In this document: one piece after another, positions 1 to 7,863 of the stretch | Layout of the letters: the number at the start of each line of letters is the position of its first letter | Position numbering within the stretch: position 1 is the stretch's first letter | Source of the DNA: Alphaproteobacteria bacterium | GTDB lineage: Bacteria; Pseudomonadota; Alphaproteobacteria; Micropepsales; Micropepsaceae | DNA: 57,301 bases | Reading direction: 5' to 3' | Assembly: GCA_028865545.1 (NCBI GenBank) | Contig: JAGWJY010000017.1 | Span: forward strand, 1 to 57,301 | Made by a program: the position numbers and the translations under genes | Notes under the pieces: generated by a model | The model's database searches: none | What the model saw: only the letters and a program-made list of their open reading frames with translations | What the model was told of the DNA's origin: nothing

Positions 1-383
1 CCGACGCTGTCCAGCGCCGTCCAGCGCCAGCCGAGCCGGGCGCCGACATCGTCCGTGTACATCACATCGGAAGGAATCTGCTTGCGGTGATAGGCTTCGA
101 TGCGCTTGGCCGCGACGTCGAGACCCTTGAGCGCCTCGCGCCCGCATTGCGCCGCCGCCGCCGCGATGTCGGCATCCGACAGGCGCAGCGTGGCGGCGGT
201 GAGCGTCACCTTGTCGAAGCGCCCGCCGAGTTCGATCAGCGCCGCGTCGCCGCGCCGGCGCACATCCGCGATGATGGCGCGCACCGAGGCGGCGACATCC
301 TCCTCGGTCTCGCGCTTCATCGACAGAAGCGAGGTGAAAGCGTCCGCGAAATCCGCGGCGCGTGCATCAAGCCAGCGCGCCAT
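1..383 (-). CDS. hisD: Histidinol dehydrogenase, N-terminal part (runs off the left edge)
   Basis: Cytoplasmic NAD-dependent enzyme for the last two steps of histidine synthesis, histidinol to histidine. About 127 N-terminal codons are visible. They begin MARWLDARAADFADAF and include the family segment around VRRRGDAALIEL followed by GRFDKV, then an AAKRIEAYHRKQ helix typical of HisD. The ATG at 383–381 lies one base past the stop of the upstream DUF2948 gene, so the two are probably translated together. The murA–DUF2948–hisD order is a common alphaproteobacterial core arrangement, which supports the call. The catalytic zinc-binding part is outside the window. Confidence 0.88.
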   Translation of the reverse strand, partial: MARWLDARAADFADAFTSLLSMKRETEEDVAASVRAIIADVRRRGDAALIELGGRFDKVTLTAATLRLSDADIAAAAAQCGREALKGLDVAAKRIEAYHRKQIPSDVMYTDDVGARLGWRWTALDSV

Positions 384-384
384 G

Positions 385-828
385 TCAGTTGTCTTCTGTT
401 TCGTGCGCGGGACGGCCGCGCGCCGCCCAGTCCCCGCCCATATCGGCCAAGCCGGCATCCAGGCATTCGACGTCGAGCAGTATCGCGCCGCCGCCGGCGA
501 AGACAAGTTCCACCGTTCCGGAAGGATCTTCGGCGGATTTCTGCTCATACCGTATCGTCAACAATTCGACGACGGCGTCGGGCGCGCCGCGCTTCAGCTT
601 CTGCGACTTGACGGACAGCACGCCGTCGAAATGCAGTCCGGACTGCACCCGCAGATTCCGGCGCTTGCCGTCTTCCCATTTGAAGCGGTTGAAGACGCCG
701 GCGAAGCGCCGCTTCTTCGGCAGATAGACGAGATCGCCCAGACGCGCGACGGCGTCCTGCAGACGGGCGGAGATCACCTGCAAGTCTTCGGTGTCGACCG
801 CCGCCAGAACGGGTTCGCGCGCGCTCAT
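385..828 (-). CDS. DUF2948 family protein
   Basis: A 147-residue cytoplasmic protein of unknown function from a family found next to murA and hisD in many alphaproteobacteria. Visible features are a basic central part ([20 protein letters not shown]), a predicted mainly-beta C-terminal half, and an acidic tail. There is no signal peptide or membrane segment. Its ATG (828–826) overlaps the murA stop codon in an ATGA arrangement, so it is translationally coupled to murA. The family name rests on sequence resemblance plus this context. The biochemical role is unknown, and the link to murA and hisD is only positional. Confidence 0.8.
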   Translation of the reverse strand: MSAREPVLAAVDTEDLQVISARLQDAVARLGDLVYLPKKRRFAGVFNRFKWEDGKRRNLRVQSGLHFDGVLSVKSQKLKRGAPDAVVELLTIRYEQKSAEDPSGTVELVFAGGGAILLDVECLDAGLADMGGDWAARGRPAHETEDN

Positions 829-2105
829 ACCGGAAGCCTTTCGATGTCCGCGCCGACGCGGCTGAGTTTCTCTTCAAGCCGCTCGAAGCCGCGGTCGAGA
901 TGATAGACGCGGTTGACCACGGTCTCGCCTTCGGCGGCCAGCCCCGCCAGCACCAGGCTGGAGGAGGCGCGCAGGTCGGTCGCCATGACAGGCGCGCCGT
1001 TCAGGCGCGGCACGCCGGTGACGATGGCGGTGTCGCCGTCGACTTTAATATTGGCGCCCATGCGCAGGAGTTCGGGGACATGCATGAAACGGTTCTCGAA
1101 GATGGTCTCTCTTATATGGGAAGTCCCCTCGGCGGTTGCCATAAGGGCCATGAACTGGGCCTGCAGATCGGTGGGAAAGCCGGGAAACGGCTCCGTCGCC
1201 GCGGACACCGAGGTCGGGCGGACGCCGTTGCGCGCCACCATCAGACCGTTGTTGGTGGCCGTCACGTCAGTACCCGCCTCCTTGAGGAGCGGAATGAGCG
1301 CGCCGACCAGATCCGCGCGCGTGCCGGTCAGCTCGACCGCGCCGCCGGCGATCGCCACCGCCATGGCATAGGTGCCGGTCTCGATGCGGTCGGGCAGCAC
1401 GGCATGCGCCGCGGCATGCAGGCTTTTGACGCCGTCCACCACAATAGAAGAAGTGCCCAGACCGGAGATTCGCGCGCCCATGGCGGTGAGGCAGCGGCCG
1501 AGGTCGTCGATCTCCGGTTCGCGCGCCGCGTTGGAAATGACCGTGCGCCCTTCGGCCAGCGTGGCGGCCATCAGCGCATTCTCGGTGGCGCCGACGGAAA
1601 CGAAGGGGAACGCGATATTGGCGCCTTTCAGACCGCCGGGCGCTTCGGCAATCACATAGCCGTCGGCGAGTTCCACCTTGGCGCCCAGCGCCTCCAGCGC
1701 TTTCAGATGCAGATCGACCGGCCGCGCCCCGATGGCGCAGCCGCCCGGCAGCGAAACCTTGGCATGGCCGGCGCGCGCCAGCAGCGGACCGAACACCAGA
1801 AAGCTCGCGCGCATCTTGCGCACGATGTCGTAATCGGCGGTGGTTCCGGTGAGATCCGCGGCGCAAAGTTCGTAGCGCCCGCCCTGCCCCAGCGCCGCTT
1901 CCGGCGTCCACTCCGCCGTCACGCCGAAATGGCGCAGCAGGTCGGCCATGAAGGCGACGTCGGCCAGCTTGGGCACATTGGTGAGCGTGAGCGGCGCGTC
2001 GGTCAGCAGCGCGGCGACCATCAACGGCAGGGCGGCGTTCTTGGCCCCGCTGATCGGAATCTCGCCGTTGAGACGGGCCCCACCCCTGATTCTTATCTTA
2101 TCCAT
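825..2105 (-). CDS. murA: UDP-N-acetylglucosamine 1-carboxyvinyltransferase
   Basis: First committed step of peptidoglycan precursor synthesis: transfers enolpyruvate from phosphoenolpyruvate to UDP-GlcNAc in the cytoplasm. The 426-residue length is normal for MurA. The N-terminal motif around SGAKNAALP (Lys22) and the active-site loop [10 protein letters not shown] with the catalytic Cys123 are both visible, so the enzyme should be active and fosfomycin-sensitive. It is the first gene of a coupled minus-strand group, murA–DUF2948–hisD. The ATG at 2105–2103 gives the expected MDKIRIRGG start. Core housekeeping gene. Confidence 0.97.
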   Translation of the reverse strand: MDKIRIRGGARLNGEIPISGAKNAALPLMVAALLTDAPLTLTNVPKLADVAFMADLLRHFGVTAEWTPEAALGQGGRYELCAADLTGTTADYDIVRKMRASFLVFGPLLARAGHAKVSLPGGCAIGARPVDLHLKALEALGAKVELADGYVIAEAPGGLKGANIAFPFVSVGATENALMAATLAEGRTVISNAAREPEIDDLGRCLTAMGARISGLGTSSIVVDGVKSLHAAAHAVLPDRIETGTYAMAVAIAGGAVELTGTRADLVGALIPLLKEAGTDVTATNNGLMVARNGVRPTSVSAATEPFPGFPTDLQAQFMALMATAEGTSHIRETIFENRFMHVPELLRMGANIKVDGDTAIVTGVPRLNGAPVMATDLRASSSLVLAGLAAEGETVVNRVYHLDRGFERLEEKLSRVGADIERLPV

Positions 2106-2195
2106 ATCCCCTCGAACGGGTTTTGCCCGCGGCGCTGCGCGGGGCCGTTTTAACGCGGACGGCAGGCTTGTGACAGGTGTTAATGACGGGCCAAA

Positions 2196-2405
2196 TTAGC
2201 CCGACTTGGAGGCCTGACTTGGGCCCGAGACGGGCAATTCGGAGGCAGTTTCAGCGCCTCCGGGCGATGGCGTCGCGGCCAGGGCCCGGTCGCGGGCTTT
2301 GCGGCGTTTCAGGTTCTCGCGCAAGGCCGCGGCAAGCCGTTCCTGCCGCTCGGTCGATTTGCCCGATTTTGCCACGCCAGAACCCTTTCCCTTTCGCCGA
2401 ACCAT
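2196..2405 (-). CDS. Small basic conserved protein (69 aa), unknown function
   Basis: A short, highly basic protein beginning MVRRKGKGSGVAKSG. Its core, RQERLAAALRENLKRRKARDRA, resembles short uncharacterised alphaproteobacterial proteins with an AALRxNLKRRKAQ core that are often found near murA. A basic helix is likely; no signal peptide is present. The C-terminal third is low complexity (Ala, Ser, Gly). It lies 90 bp upstream of murA on the same strand and may share its transcript. It could be nucleic-acid binding, judging only from charge. Function unknown. Confidence 0.6.
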   Translation of the reverse strand: MVRRKGKGSGVAKSGKSTERQERLAAALRENLKRRKARDRALAATPSPGGAETASELPVSGPSQASKSG

Positions 2406-2456
2406 AGGCTATAGCAGCCCTCCTTTCGGGCTGGGCTCTGCCTCGGTCCGCCGGTC

Positions 2457-2531
2457 GCCGGAGTAGCGTAGTGGTAGCGCAACCCCTTGGTAAGGGGTAG
2501 GTCGTGAGTTCGATTCTCACCTCCGGCACCA
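2457..2531 (+). tRNA. tRNA-Thr, anticodon GGU
   Basis: A complete cloverleaf can be drawn. The acceptor stem GCCGGAG pairs with CTCCGGC (2521–2527). The D stem is GCG/CGC, the anticodon stem ACCCC/GGGGT has loop TTGGTAA (anticodon GGT in DNA), and the T stem GTGAG/CTCAC has loop TTCGATT. The discriminator base A is at 2528 and CCA is encoded at 2529–2531. It reads ACC/ACU threonine codons. The gene stands at the border between core genes on its left and the accessory catabolic region on its right. Confidence 0.96.
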
Positions 2532-2983
2532 GTAAATTTCCATAATTTCAGGTACTTAACCGTTCGCACGGGTTGCCGATTTGCGAACAAAACGGAATTT
2601 GGCGGAAGAAGGAAGATGCCGTTCGCTCCGGGCGAAATTCGAGCGGTCTTCTCACGCCTAGAATAAGAAGTGTGCGCCACCGAGTCGAAACGGACCCGCG
2701 TCCTGGCAGACGTCGGGGACCATCACCGCATCGACAAGGTCGTCACGTCTGCGCGACGCAGCTAAGGACCAAAGGCGGACCAGCGGATGCCAGGCGTGAT
2801 GAAAGCTGCAACTCCACCGTCTGATCATCGTCTCCGCCCGCGGCACATGCTTCGCGTGGCCAGGAAATCGCCGCTTCGAGACTCAAGCTGACGTAAATCG
2901 AGCGAGATGTGTTGTCTGCAGGCGCGTAAAACGTCGCCGCGCTGGGCCGCAACTCACCAACCGTGTATCCGGTCCCCTTTAAC
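2532..2983. other. Intergenic stretch without a recognised gene
   Basis: About 450 bp between tRNA-Thr and the terminator of the first TonB-dependent receptor. I see a weak hairpin just after the tRNA (GTTCGCA at 2562–2568 with TGCGAAC at 2582–2588), which could end the tRNA transcript. Short open frames exist on both strands, but none has a convincing start, codon pattern or family resemblance. I found no copy of the tRNA 3' end that would mark an integration site. Confidence 0.5.
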
Positions 2984-3031
2984 GCACAAGCGCCACACGT
3001 CCAGGGAGAGACGACGTGTGGCGCGTTGTGC
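2984..3031 (-). terminator. Long hairpin downstream of the first TonB receptor gene
   Basis: GCACAAGCGCCACACGTC (2984–3001) pairs with 3013–3031, an 18-bp stem with one bulged G and an 11-nt loop. It starts 25 bp past the receptor stop codon on the minus strand. The stem is unusually long. The T-run on the minus strand is weak, so it may act as a 3' stabilising structure as much as an intrinsic terminator. Confidence 0.7.
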
Positions 3032-3055
3032 TTCAGTCAAACGCTTTTTCTTTGA

Positions 3056-5992
3056 TTAAAACTTCTTGGAGAGACCGATATACATGACACGACCGATCGG
3101 GCTCGCGTCGGTGAAGTCAAAGCCCGCCGCGTTGTTGTAGAAGGGCGGCGCCTGATCGAAGATATTGGAGCCGTCGAGGAACAATTGGGTACCCGACGTC
3201 CAGCGACCATCCGGCAGCGTGTAAGCAAGGTGAAGGTCAACTGTTATGTAAGAACCAACCTGATGCACGCCGCTCGGCGGGTAGAGCAGAACGGATTGGC
3301 CCTTCTGTTGATAGGGGTTCGTATAGTTCACGAAGACGCTGGCGTCGAATGGGTCCAGCTGCCAGTCCAAGGTGCCTCGCATTACCAGCGCGAGCGCACT
3401 GAACGTCGTGTTGAAGTTTTCGTTCAAGTGGCTGACATAAGTCTGACCACCGTTAAACGACTCCAACATCCTCACCCGGTCCGTGCCTGACAAGCCGGCG
3501 GTGAAGACACCGGAGTTATCCGTCGCGAACGTGTATTGGACATTGAAATCAATGCCCGCAGCATTGAGGTCGTAGGCGTTATCCTGCTGATAGCTGAAGA
3601 TATAATATGCCGTGGCAGGCAACGGCGACGTCTGGAGCAATCCTTGCGTCGCCGCCGCAATTTGCGCCGCGGTGACGGTGCCCCCAGGACCCGTACCGAG
3701 AGTGATCTTGTGATACAGACCCGGCGTTATCGCGTCATTGGAGGCCAGAGGCGCGGTGATTGCGCCGCTGAATCTGGAAATCCAATAGGTAAGGCTGGCA
3801 TGGAACCCTTCTATCCATGGCGGATCAAAATCAACACCAAACGAACGTGAGGACCCTGTTTCCGGTTTCAGTTTGGAGTTGCCGCCCGTGATGGTGACGC
3901 CGTTGAGGGCGGGATTTTGGTTGATGGTACAGCCGCCAACGTTACATTGAGAGTTGGCACCGATGGCCGCCTGCCATGCAGCTTCCCCCGGGAAGGCCGT
4001 CGGTATTAGTGCCACACCGCCAGGGCCGCCATACGAGCCTCCGAAGCCCGATTCGGTCGTGATGCCATTCGCATCACCGTGGCTGGTGAGCGCCGGTGCG
4101 GTGAAGGATGTGCCATAGCTTGCCCGCAACTTCAGGCCATCAGTCACCGTCCAATCAGCCGCAAACTTTGGATTGGTGGTACCGCCGAAGTCGCTGTAAT
4201 GGTCGTAGCGAGCCGATACATCGACATTGAAGGCTTGCACAAGCGGCAATTGCGCACCTTCGCCGAAGACCGGAATGCGAACTTCACCAAAGACGGATTT
4301 GACGTTGCGGCCAAACGAATTCGCCAAATAGGTATTGCTCACGCTTGTGGACGACGGCCGCGTGACGAACTGATGCAGGCCATACTGGATTCCCTCCACC
4401 CCGATGGCGGCCTTCAAGGGGCCGGCCGGTAGCGTGAACACCGTGCCGTCGAACTTCAACGTCACGTCGTCGAGGGTCTGCGTGGTTCCAGAGTTTGTCT
4501 GGCCCGTGATGAAGGCTTTGGTAGCCGCCGACGTGTTGTTCCCCCAGGGATCGAGCACAAGGGCGTTCGGACTCGACAAATTCTGCGTCGTAAGTGTGGA
4601 AACGGCTCCCAATGTGGTCGGCGAAGTGCTGCCGCTCGAGGACGTGGTGCCATTGAGCGCCAGAGCGGCGCAGGCGGCGCAAAGCCCGTTGTTGATGACT
4701 TGGATGGAATTGTCCTGGCCGAAGGTCGCACCCAGACTTGCCACCCAATCGCCCGTGATCTTGTAGTCAGCGCCGAACGTTACGAAGGCATCTTGGGCAC
4801 CTGATTTCGTGACGGACGAGCCCAGAAGCGTATTGGGATCGAAAAATATCTGCTCGCCGGTTGGACTTGCGCTCGCCCCTGCAGGCCCCTGGAAATATGG
4901 ATTGGCCTGTCCCGCCGGTCCGCCTGCGCCAAAGACCGTGATGTTCGCGAGTTGGCTCTGCGCCGCGCGCTGATTTCCCAGGCGATTCGAGTACACCAGA
5001 TCGGCGGACAGTTGCAGCCGATCGCCGACGCTCTGTGTCAAGGAAACGAGCACGTTGTTGCGCACTTCACTCGGAATGATGTCGCCATATGCCGAATAAT
5101 CGCAAGTGCTCGCGGCGCTCTGGGTCATGGCTGCGCCGGTGTAGGGTGCGGTATAGTACCCGCCCGCGTACTTCACTTCGGCGGGCGCGCAGGAATTGCT
5201 ATTGAAATTCGTGCCCCCGAATGGCGTTTTGTTCGCGACCGAGAACGAACGGTCGGCGGCACCAAGGGCGCTACGGTCAGAGTAGCTGTACGACACCATG
5301 GCCGAGCCGGTGCTCCAGCTGTGGCCAGCGACAAAGCCTGCGTTGTAAGTGTTGTATCCGTTACCAATGCCTGCTTGTGCCGTAGCCTCGAGCCCATCGT
5401 AATTCTTGCGGGTCACAAAATTGATGACGCCCGCGACCGCGTCGGAACCATAGATCGCCGAGTCGCCATCCGGCAGAATCTCCACGCGCTCCAAGGCCAG
5501 CGGCGCGATCACATTCGGGTCGGCAAGCGAATGCGCCAGACCGGTGAGCGGCAAGCGGTGACCGTCAATCAAGATCAGCGTACTGTTGCTGGCGCTCGCG
5601 CCCAGGCCGTGAACGGTCGGTGCGTCGGCGCCGCTGCCGTCAAAGCTACTTCCTGCAAATCCTCCTGTGCCGCTGCTGCCGAAGCCCTGCAGGGTCGTGA
5701 CATTGGTCAGCAGCTGCTGGACGGATTGCGCGCCGGTTTTGGCAATTGCGTCTCTGCCGATCGTGACGAGATTCTGTCCAACTGGCTCGGCATCGTGGAT
5801 GCTTGTGCCGGTCACCGTAACGGTTTCTACGGTAAGTTGCTCCGTTCCGGAATTGGCGGACGCCGCCGTGTTGTTCGACTGCGCATGTGCGGTCGAGGCT
5901 GCTAAAGCGGCAATGGCAACCATCGCCGTGCCCTGCAGCAACCGCGCAGACATGCGACGGCACCAATTCGGCGAAGAATTCACATATCCCAT
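3056..5992 (-). CDS. TonB-dependent outer-membrane receptor (1)
   Basis: A 978-residue outer-membrane beta-barrel importer energised by TonB. The signal peptide ends ALAASTAHAQ. The plug domain (about residues 45–180) contains VETVTVTGTSI, LILIDGHRLPL and IYGSDAVAGVINFVTRK. The barrel ends in the typical C-terminal Phe (YIGLSKKF). I chose the ATG at 5992 because it begins the signal peptide and has GAAGGGG nine bases upstream; a longer frame to 6142 adds a non-signal extension. The promoter carries the regulon motif described at 6217–6245, so the substrate is probably a quinate/shikimate conjugate or another ligand of the same pathway. That substrate is inferred from context only. Confidence 0.9.
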   Translation of the reverse strand: MGYVNSSPNWCRRMSARLLQGTAMVAIAALAASTAHAQSNNTAASANSGTEQLTVETVTVTGTSIHDAEPVGQNLVTIGRDAIAKTGAQSVQQLLTNVTTLQGFGSSGTGGFAGSSFDGSGADAPTVHGLGASASNSTLILIDGHRLPLTGLAHSLADPNVIAPLALERVEILPDGDSAIYGSDAVAGVINFVTRKNYDGLEATAQAGIGNGYNTYNAGFVAGHSWSTGSAMVSYSYSDRSALGAADRSFSVANKTPFGGTNFNSNSCAPAEVKYAGGYYTAPYTGAAMTQSAASTCDYSAYGDIIPSEVRNNVLVSLTQSVGDRLQLSADLVYSNRLGNQRAAQSQLANITVFGAGGPAGQANPYFQGPAGASASPTGEQIFFDPNTLLGSSVTKSGAQDAFVTFGADYKITGDWVASLGATFGQDNSIQVINNGLCAACAALALNGTTSSSGSTSPTTLGAVSTLTTQNLSSPNALVLDPWGNNTSAATKAFITGQTNSGTTQTLDDVTLKFDGTVFTLPAGPLKAAIGVEGIQYGLHQFVTRPSSTSVSNTYLANSFGRNVKSVFGEVRIPVFGEGAQLPLVQAFNVDVSARYDHYSDFGGTTNPKFAADWTVTDGLKLRASYGTSFTAPALTSHGDANGITTESGFGGSYGGPGGVALIPTAFPGEAAWQAAIGANSQCNVGGCTINQNPALNGVTITGGNSKLKPETGSSRSFGVDFDPPWIEGFHASLTYWISRFSGAITAPLASNDAITPGLYHKITLGTGPGGTVTAAQIAAATQGLLQTSPLPATAYYIFSYQQDNAYDLNAAGIDFNVQYTFATDNSGVFTAGLSGTDRVRMLESFNGGQTYVSHLNENFNTTFSALALVMRGTLDWQLDPFDASVFVNYTNPYQQKGQSVLLYPPSGVHQVGSYITVDLHLAYTLPDGRWTSGTQLFLDGSNIFDQAPPFYNNAAGFDFTDASPIGRVMYIGLSKKF

Positions 5993-6216
5993 CTCGTTTT
6001 TCCCCTTCGTAGTGACGCGTTTGACCATCCGACCGAGCACGAAAATGCCCGCGGCAAAGTGCATGCGCCCGGCAAAGAGCCCAGTGCCGAGCGTCGTCCT
6101 GGAGATGTCGGATTGCGCGCGCCTGACGACGGCCGGGTTCACCCGGCAGCGGCGTGAAACACGCAGCTATTACATCTCCTCCCGTACCATCCGTTGCGTG
6201 GTCTACAGCCACGATA

Positions 6217-6245
6217 TTGATAACTAACTAGATGGTACATGATAA
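6217..6245 (-). promoter_or_regulatory. Promoter and operator copy A upstream of TonB receptor 1
   Basis: Read on the minus strand, TTATCA (6245–6240) and TATCAA (6222–6217) are separated by 17 bp. The operator-like 14-mer ACCATCTAGTTAGT (6236–6223) fills the spacer. It matches ACTAACnnGTTAGT at 10 of 12 specified positions. A bound repressor here would cover RNA polymerase. The rest of the 5993–6438 gap contains no other gene that I can support. Confidence 0.6.
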
Positions 6246-6438
6246 TCAGTTGCACATGATGTGGGGGACGTCAATGGTTGTAACAATTCCAAAAAGTACA
6301 AATGCTGCCGATAGCGCCACTTTTGCCACGCAGCAGCCTCAGCGGCACACCGCCGCCGAGCCAACCTCCGGAGCCTTTAGCGTCGAGATAATGGAGAAGA
6401 ACGGCGGCGGACGAGCCGCTATCGACCAGATGTTATCG

Positions 6439-6981
6439 CTATTTTATGCGCTTTACCTTGTAATTCTCGCCAAGGCCGTTCAGCTGAAGATTGTAGCTTC
6501 CCAGAAAACCGCGCGAAATGACGACGGTGTTTTCCCCGCTCTTGCGGAAATGGGCGAACGAGTCGTCGCCGTCGAGTTGGCCCCATACCTGGCCGTTTCC
6601 GAGGCTCACCACAAAATAGCCCTGCGAGTCGATCCAGTAGCGCGTGACGGCCGCAGAAATGCGGCCCTGATCTGCCGTCTGGTCATCGTCCCGCGGCGAC
6701 GAAAAAATGCCTTGGACGTCAAGACCGAACCACGAACCGTTGTCTTCCCTTACGACCGGCTGATCCGGTTGCCGCATGGGCGCGGGTGCGGACGCCATTG
6801 CCTTGAGCCGCGGCACCAATTGATCGAAGCAGAGGTGCCGGGCCTCAGCGCCCGGCATGTCGGCGCATTTGCCAAGCGCCTCAAGCATGTCGTCACGGGG
6901 ACCGGCGTGCGAGAACGCCGGCGTGAAAAGCAGAGCGGTGACGGCGCCAAGCACACAAGACTTCACCTTTGTCGAGCCCAT
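6439..6981 (-). CDS. Small secreted protein of unknown function
   Basis: A 180-residue protein with a signal peptide (MGSTKVKSCVLGAVTALLFTP, cleavage likely after SHA). The N-terminal part has two Cys residues around LGKCADMPGAEARHLCFDQL that could form a disulfide. The C-terminal part, including WIDSQGYFVVSLGNGQVW and a VISRGFLGSYNLQL segment ending YKVKRI, resembles a widespread small alphaproteobacterial periplasmic family with no assigned role. The start at 6981 was chosen for the signal peptide; a longer frame upstream is basic and non-homologous. It is divergent from the methyltransferase-like gene, with 65 bp between the starts. Confidence 0.7.
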   Translation of the reverse strand: MGSTKVKSCVLGAVTALLFTPAFSHAGPRDDMLEALGKCADMPGAEARHLCFDQLVPRLKAMASAPAPMRQPDQPVVREDNGSWFGLDVQGIFSSPRDDDQTADQGRISAAVTRYWIDSQGYFVVSLGNGQVWGQLDGDDSFAHFRKSGENTVVISRGFLGSYNLQLNGLGENYKVKRIK

Positions 6982-7046
6982 TTCCAAATTCGCTTTTGCG
7001 ACACGGCGGAAATGATAGTCTGATAAGCGAGCCAGTGGATACAAAC

Positions 7047-7796
7047 ATGTTCTGGAACAAAATTGCCCCAAACGAAACGCACACGGCAGATCAACTTCGC
7101 AGAAGTCTCGGCGTCGTCGAGATGCCGGATACCGCGATGCTGGAGGCATCCGCCGCGCATATCCTGAACAGCGCATTGGGCTTCCGCAAATCGTCGGAGC
7201 GCGGTGCCTGCATGCTCGGTGACGATCAGCTGATACCCATGATGTCGTATGGCCTGATTGAATATCTGATGGGCATCGACCTGACGCAGTTCGACATTCT
7301 CGAACTTGGCGGCGGTTATTCGACGGATTTCTGGAGCCGGCGGACGAAATCCGTGCTGACGCTCGAGGCCAACACGGAATGGGCGCAATCCTTGCGGGGG
7401 CTCAAACTGCCCAATGTCGAAGTCCGGCTCACCGCGCCGGCGCAAATTGCGACGGATATTGCCGCTCTCGGGCGAGGCTTTGACGCAATTATTATCGACG
7501 CGGACGCCAACCGCTACAGCTGCGCGAAAGCGGCGTTGAAGATCCTCAATTCCGACGGCTTCATCGTGCTGGACAATGCCGACTGGTATCCCAACACCAC
7601 ACAGCTGATGCGCGAGGCGGACCTCATACAAATAGACTTCCACGATTTCCGGCCGCTGCGATGGTATCGCTGCACCACCTCATTGTTTCTTCACCGGGGG
7701 TTTCGTCCAAAGCCGCGGCAAGGACGGCTGCCGCTGACACCGATCGGAGGGAAAGACATCTCCCAGGCCAACGATTGGGACCGGGTTACCGACTAG
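7047..7796 (+). CDS. Class I SAM-dependent methyltransferase-like protein
   Basis: A 249-residue cytoplasmic protein. A Rossmann-type motif I, DILELGGGYSTDFW, lies near residues 82–95, followed by an acidic strand end (SVLTLEAN), a motif DAIIIDAD and a later FIVLDNADWY strand. The order fits class I methyltransferases. The acceptor is unknown. The ATG at 7047 (MFWNKIAP) avoids overlap with the divergent gene; a frame starting at 6969 is possible but less likely. Sixty-seven bp downstream is the TPR–2OG oxygenase gene on the same strand, so the two probably form an operon of modifying enzymes. Confidence 0.65.
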   Translation: MFWNKIAPNETHTADQLRRSLGVVEMPDTAMLEASAAHILNSALGFRKSSERGACMLGDDQLIPMMSYGLIEYLMGIDLTQFDILELGGGYSTDFWSRRTKSVLTLEANTEWAQSLRGLKLPNVEVRLTAPAQIATDIAALGRGFDAIIIDADANRYSCAKAALKILNSDGFIVLDNADWYPNTTQLMREADLIQIDFHDFRPLRWYRCTTSLFLHRGFRPKPRQGRLPLTPIGGKDISQANDWDRVTD

Positions 7797-7863
7797 GCGA
7801 TGGTAACGTGGAGATGACCTGCCCGTTCTCCCCGATATGCGGGTTCCGTCCCGGAGCTTCGGC

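Noticed and set aside
900..2153. A 417-codon frame on the plus strand
   Set aside because: It is the antisense shadow of murA, with composition typical of reversed GC-rich codons and no family pattern.
2309..2680. A 123-codon frame on the minus strand across the tRNA-Thr gene
   Set aside because: The piece reading GGENRTHDLPLTKGLRYHY is the antisense translation of the tRNA, a well-known false gene in annotations.
4952..5905. A 317-codon frame on the plus strand
   Set aside because: Antisense to TonB receptor 1, with no start signal or recognisable domain.
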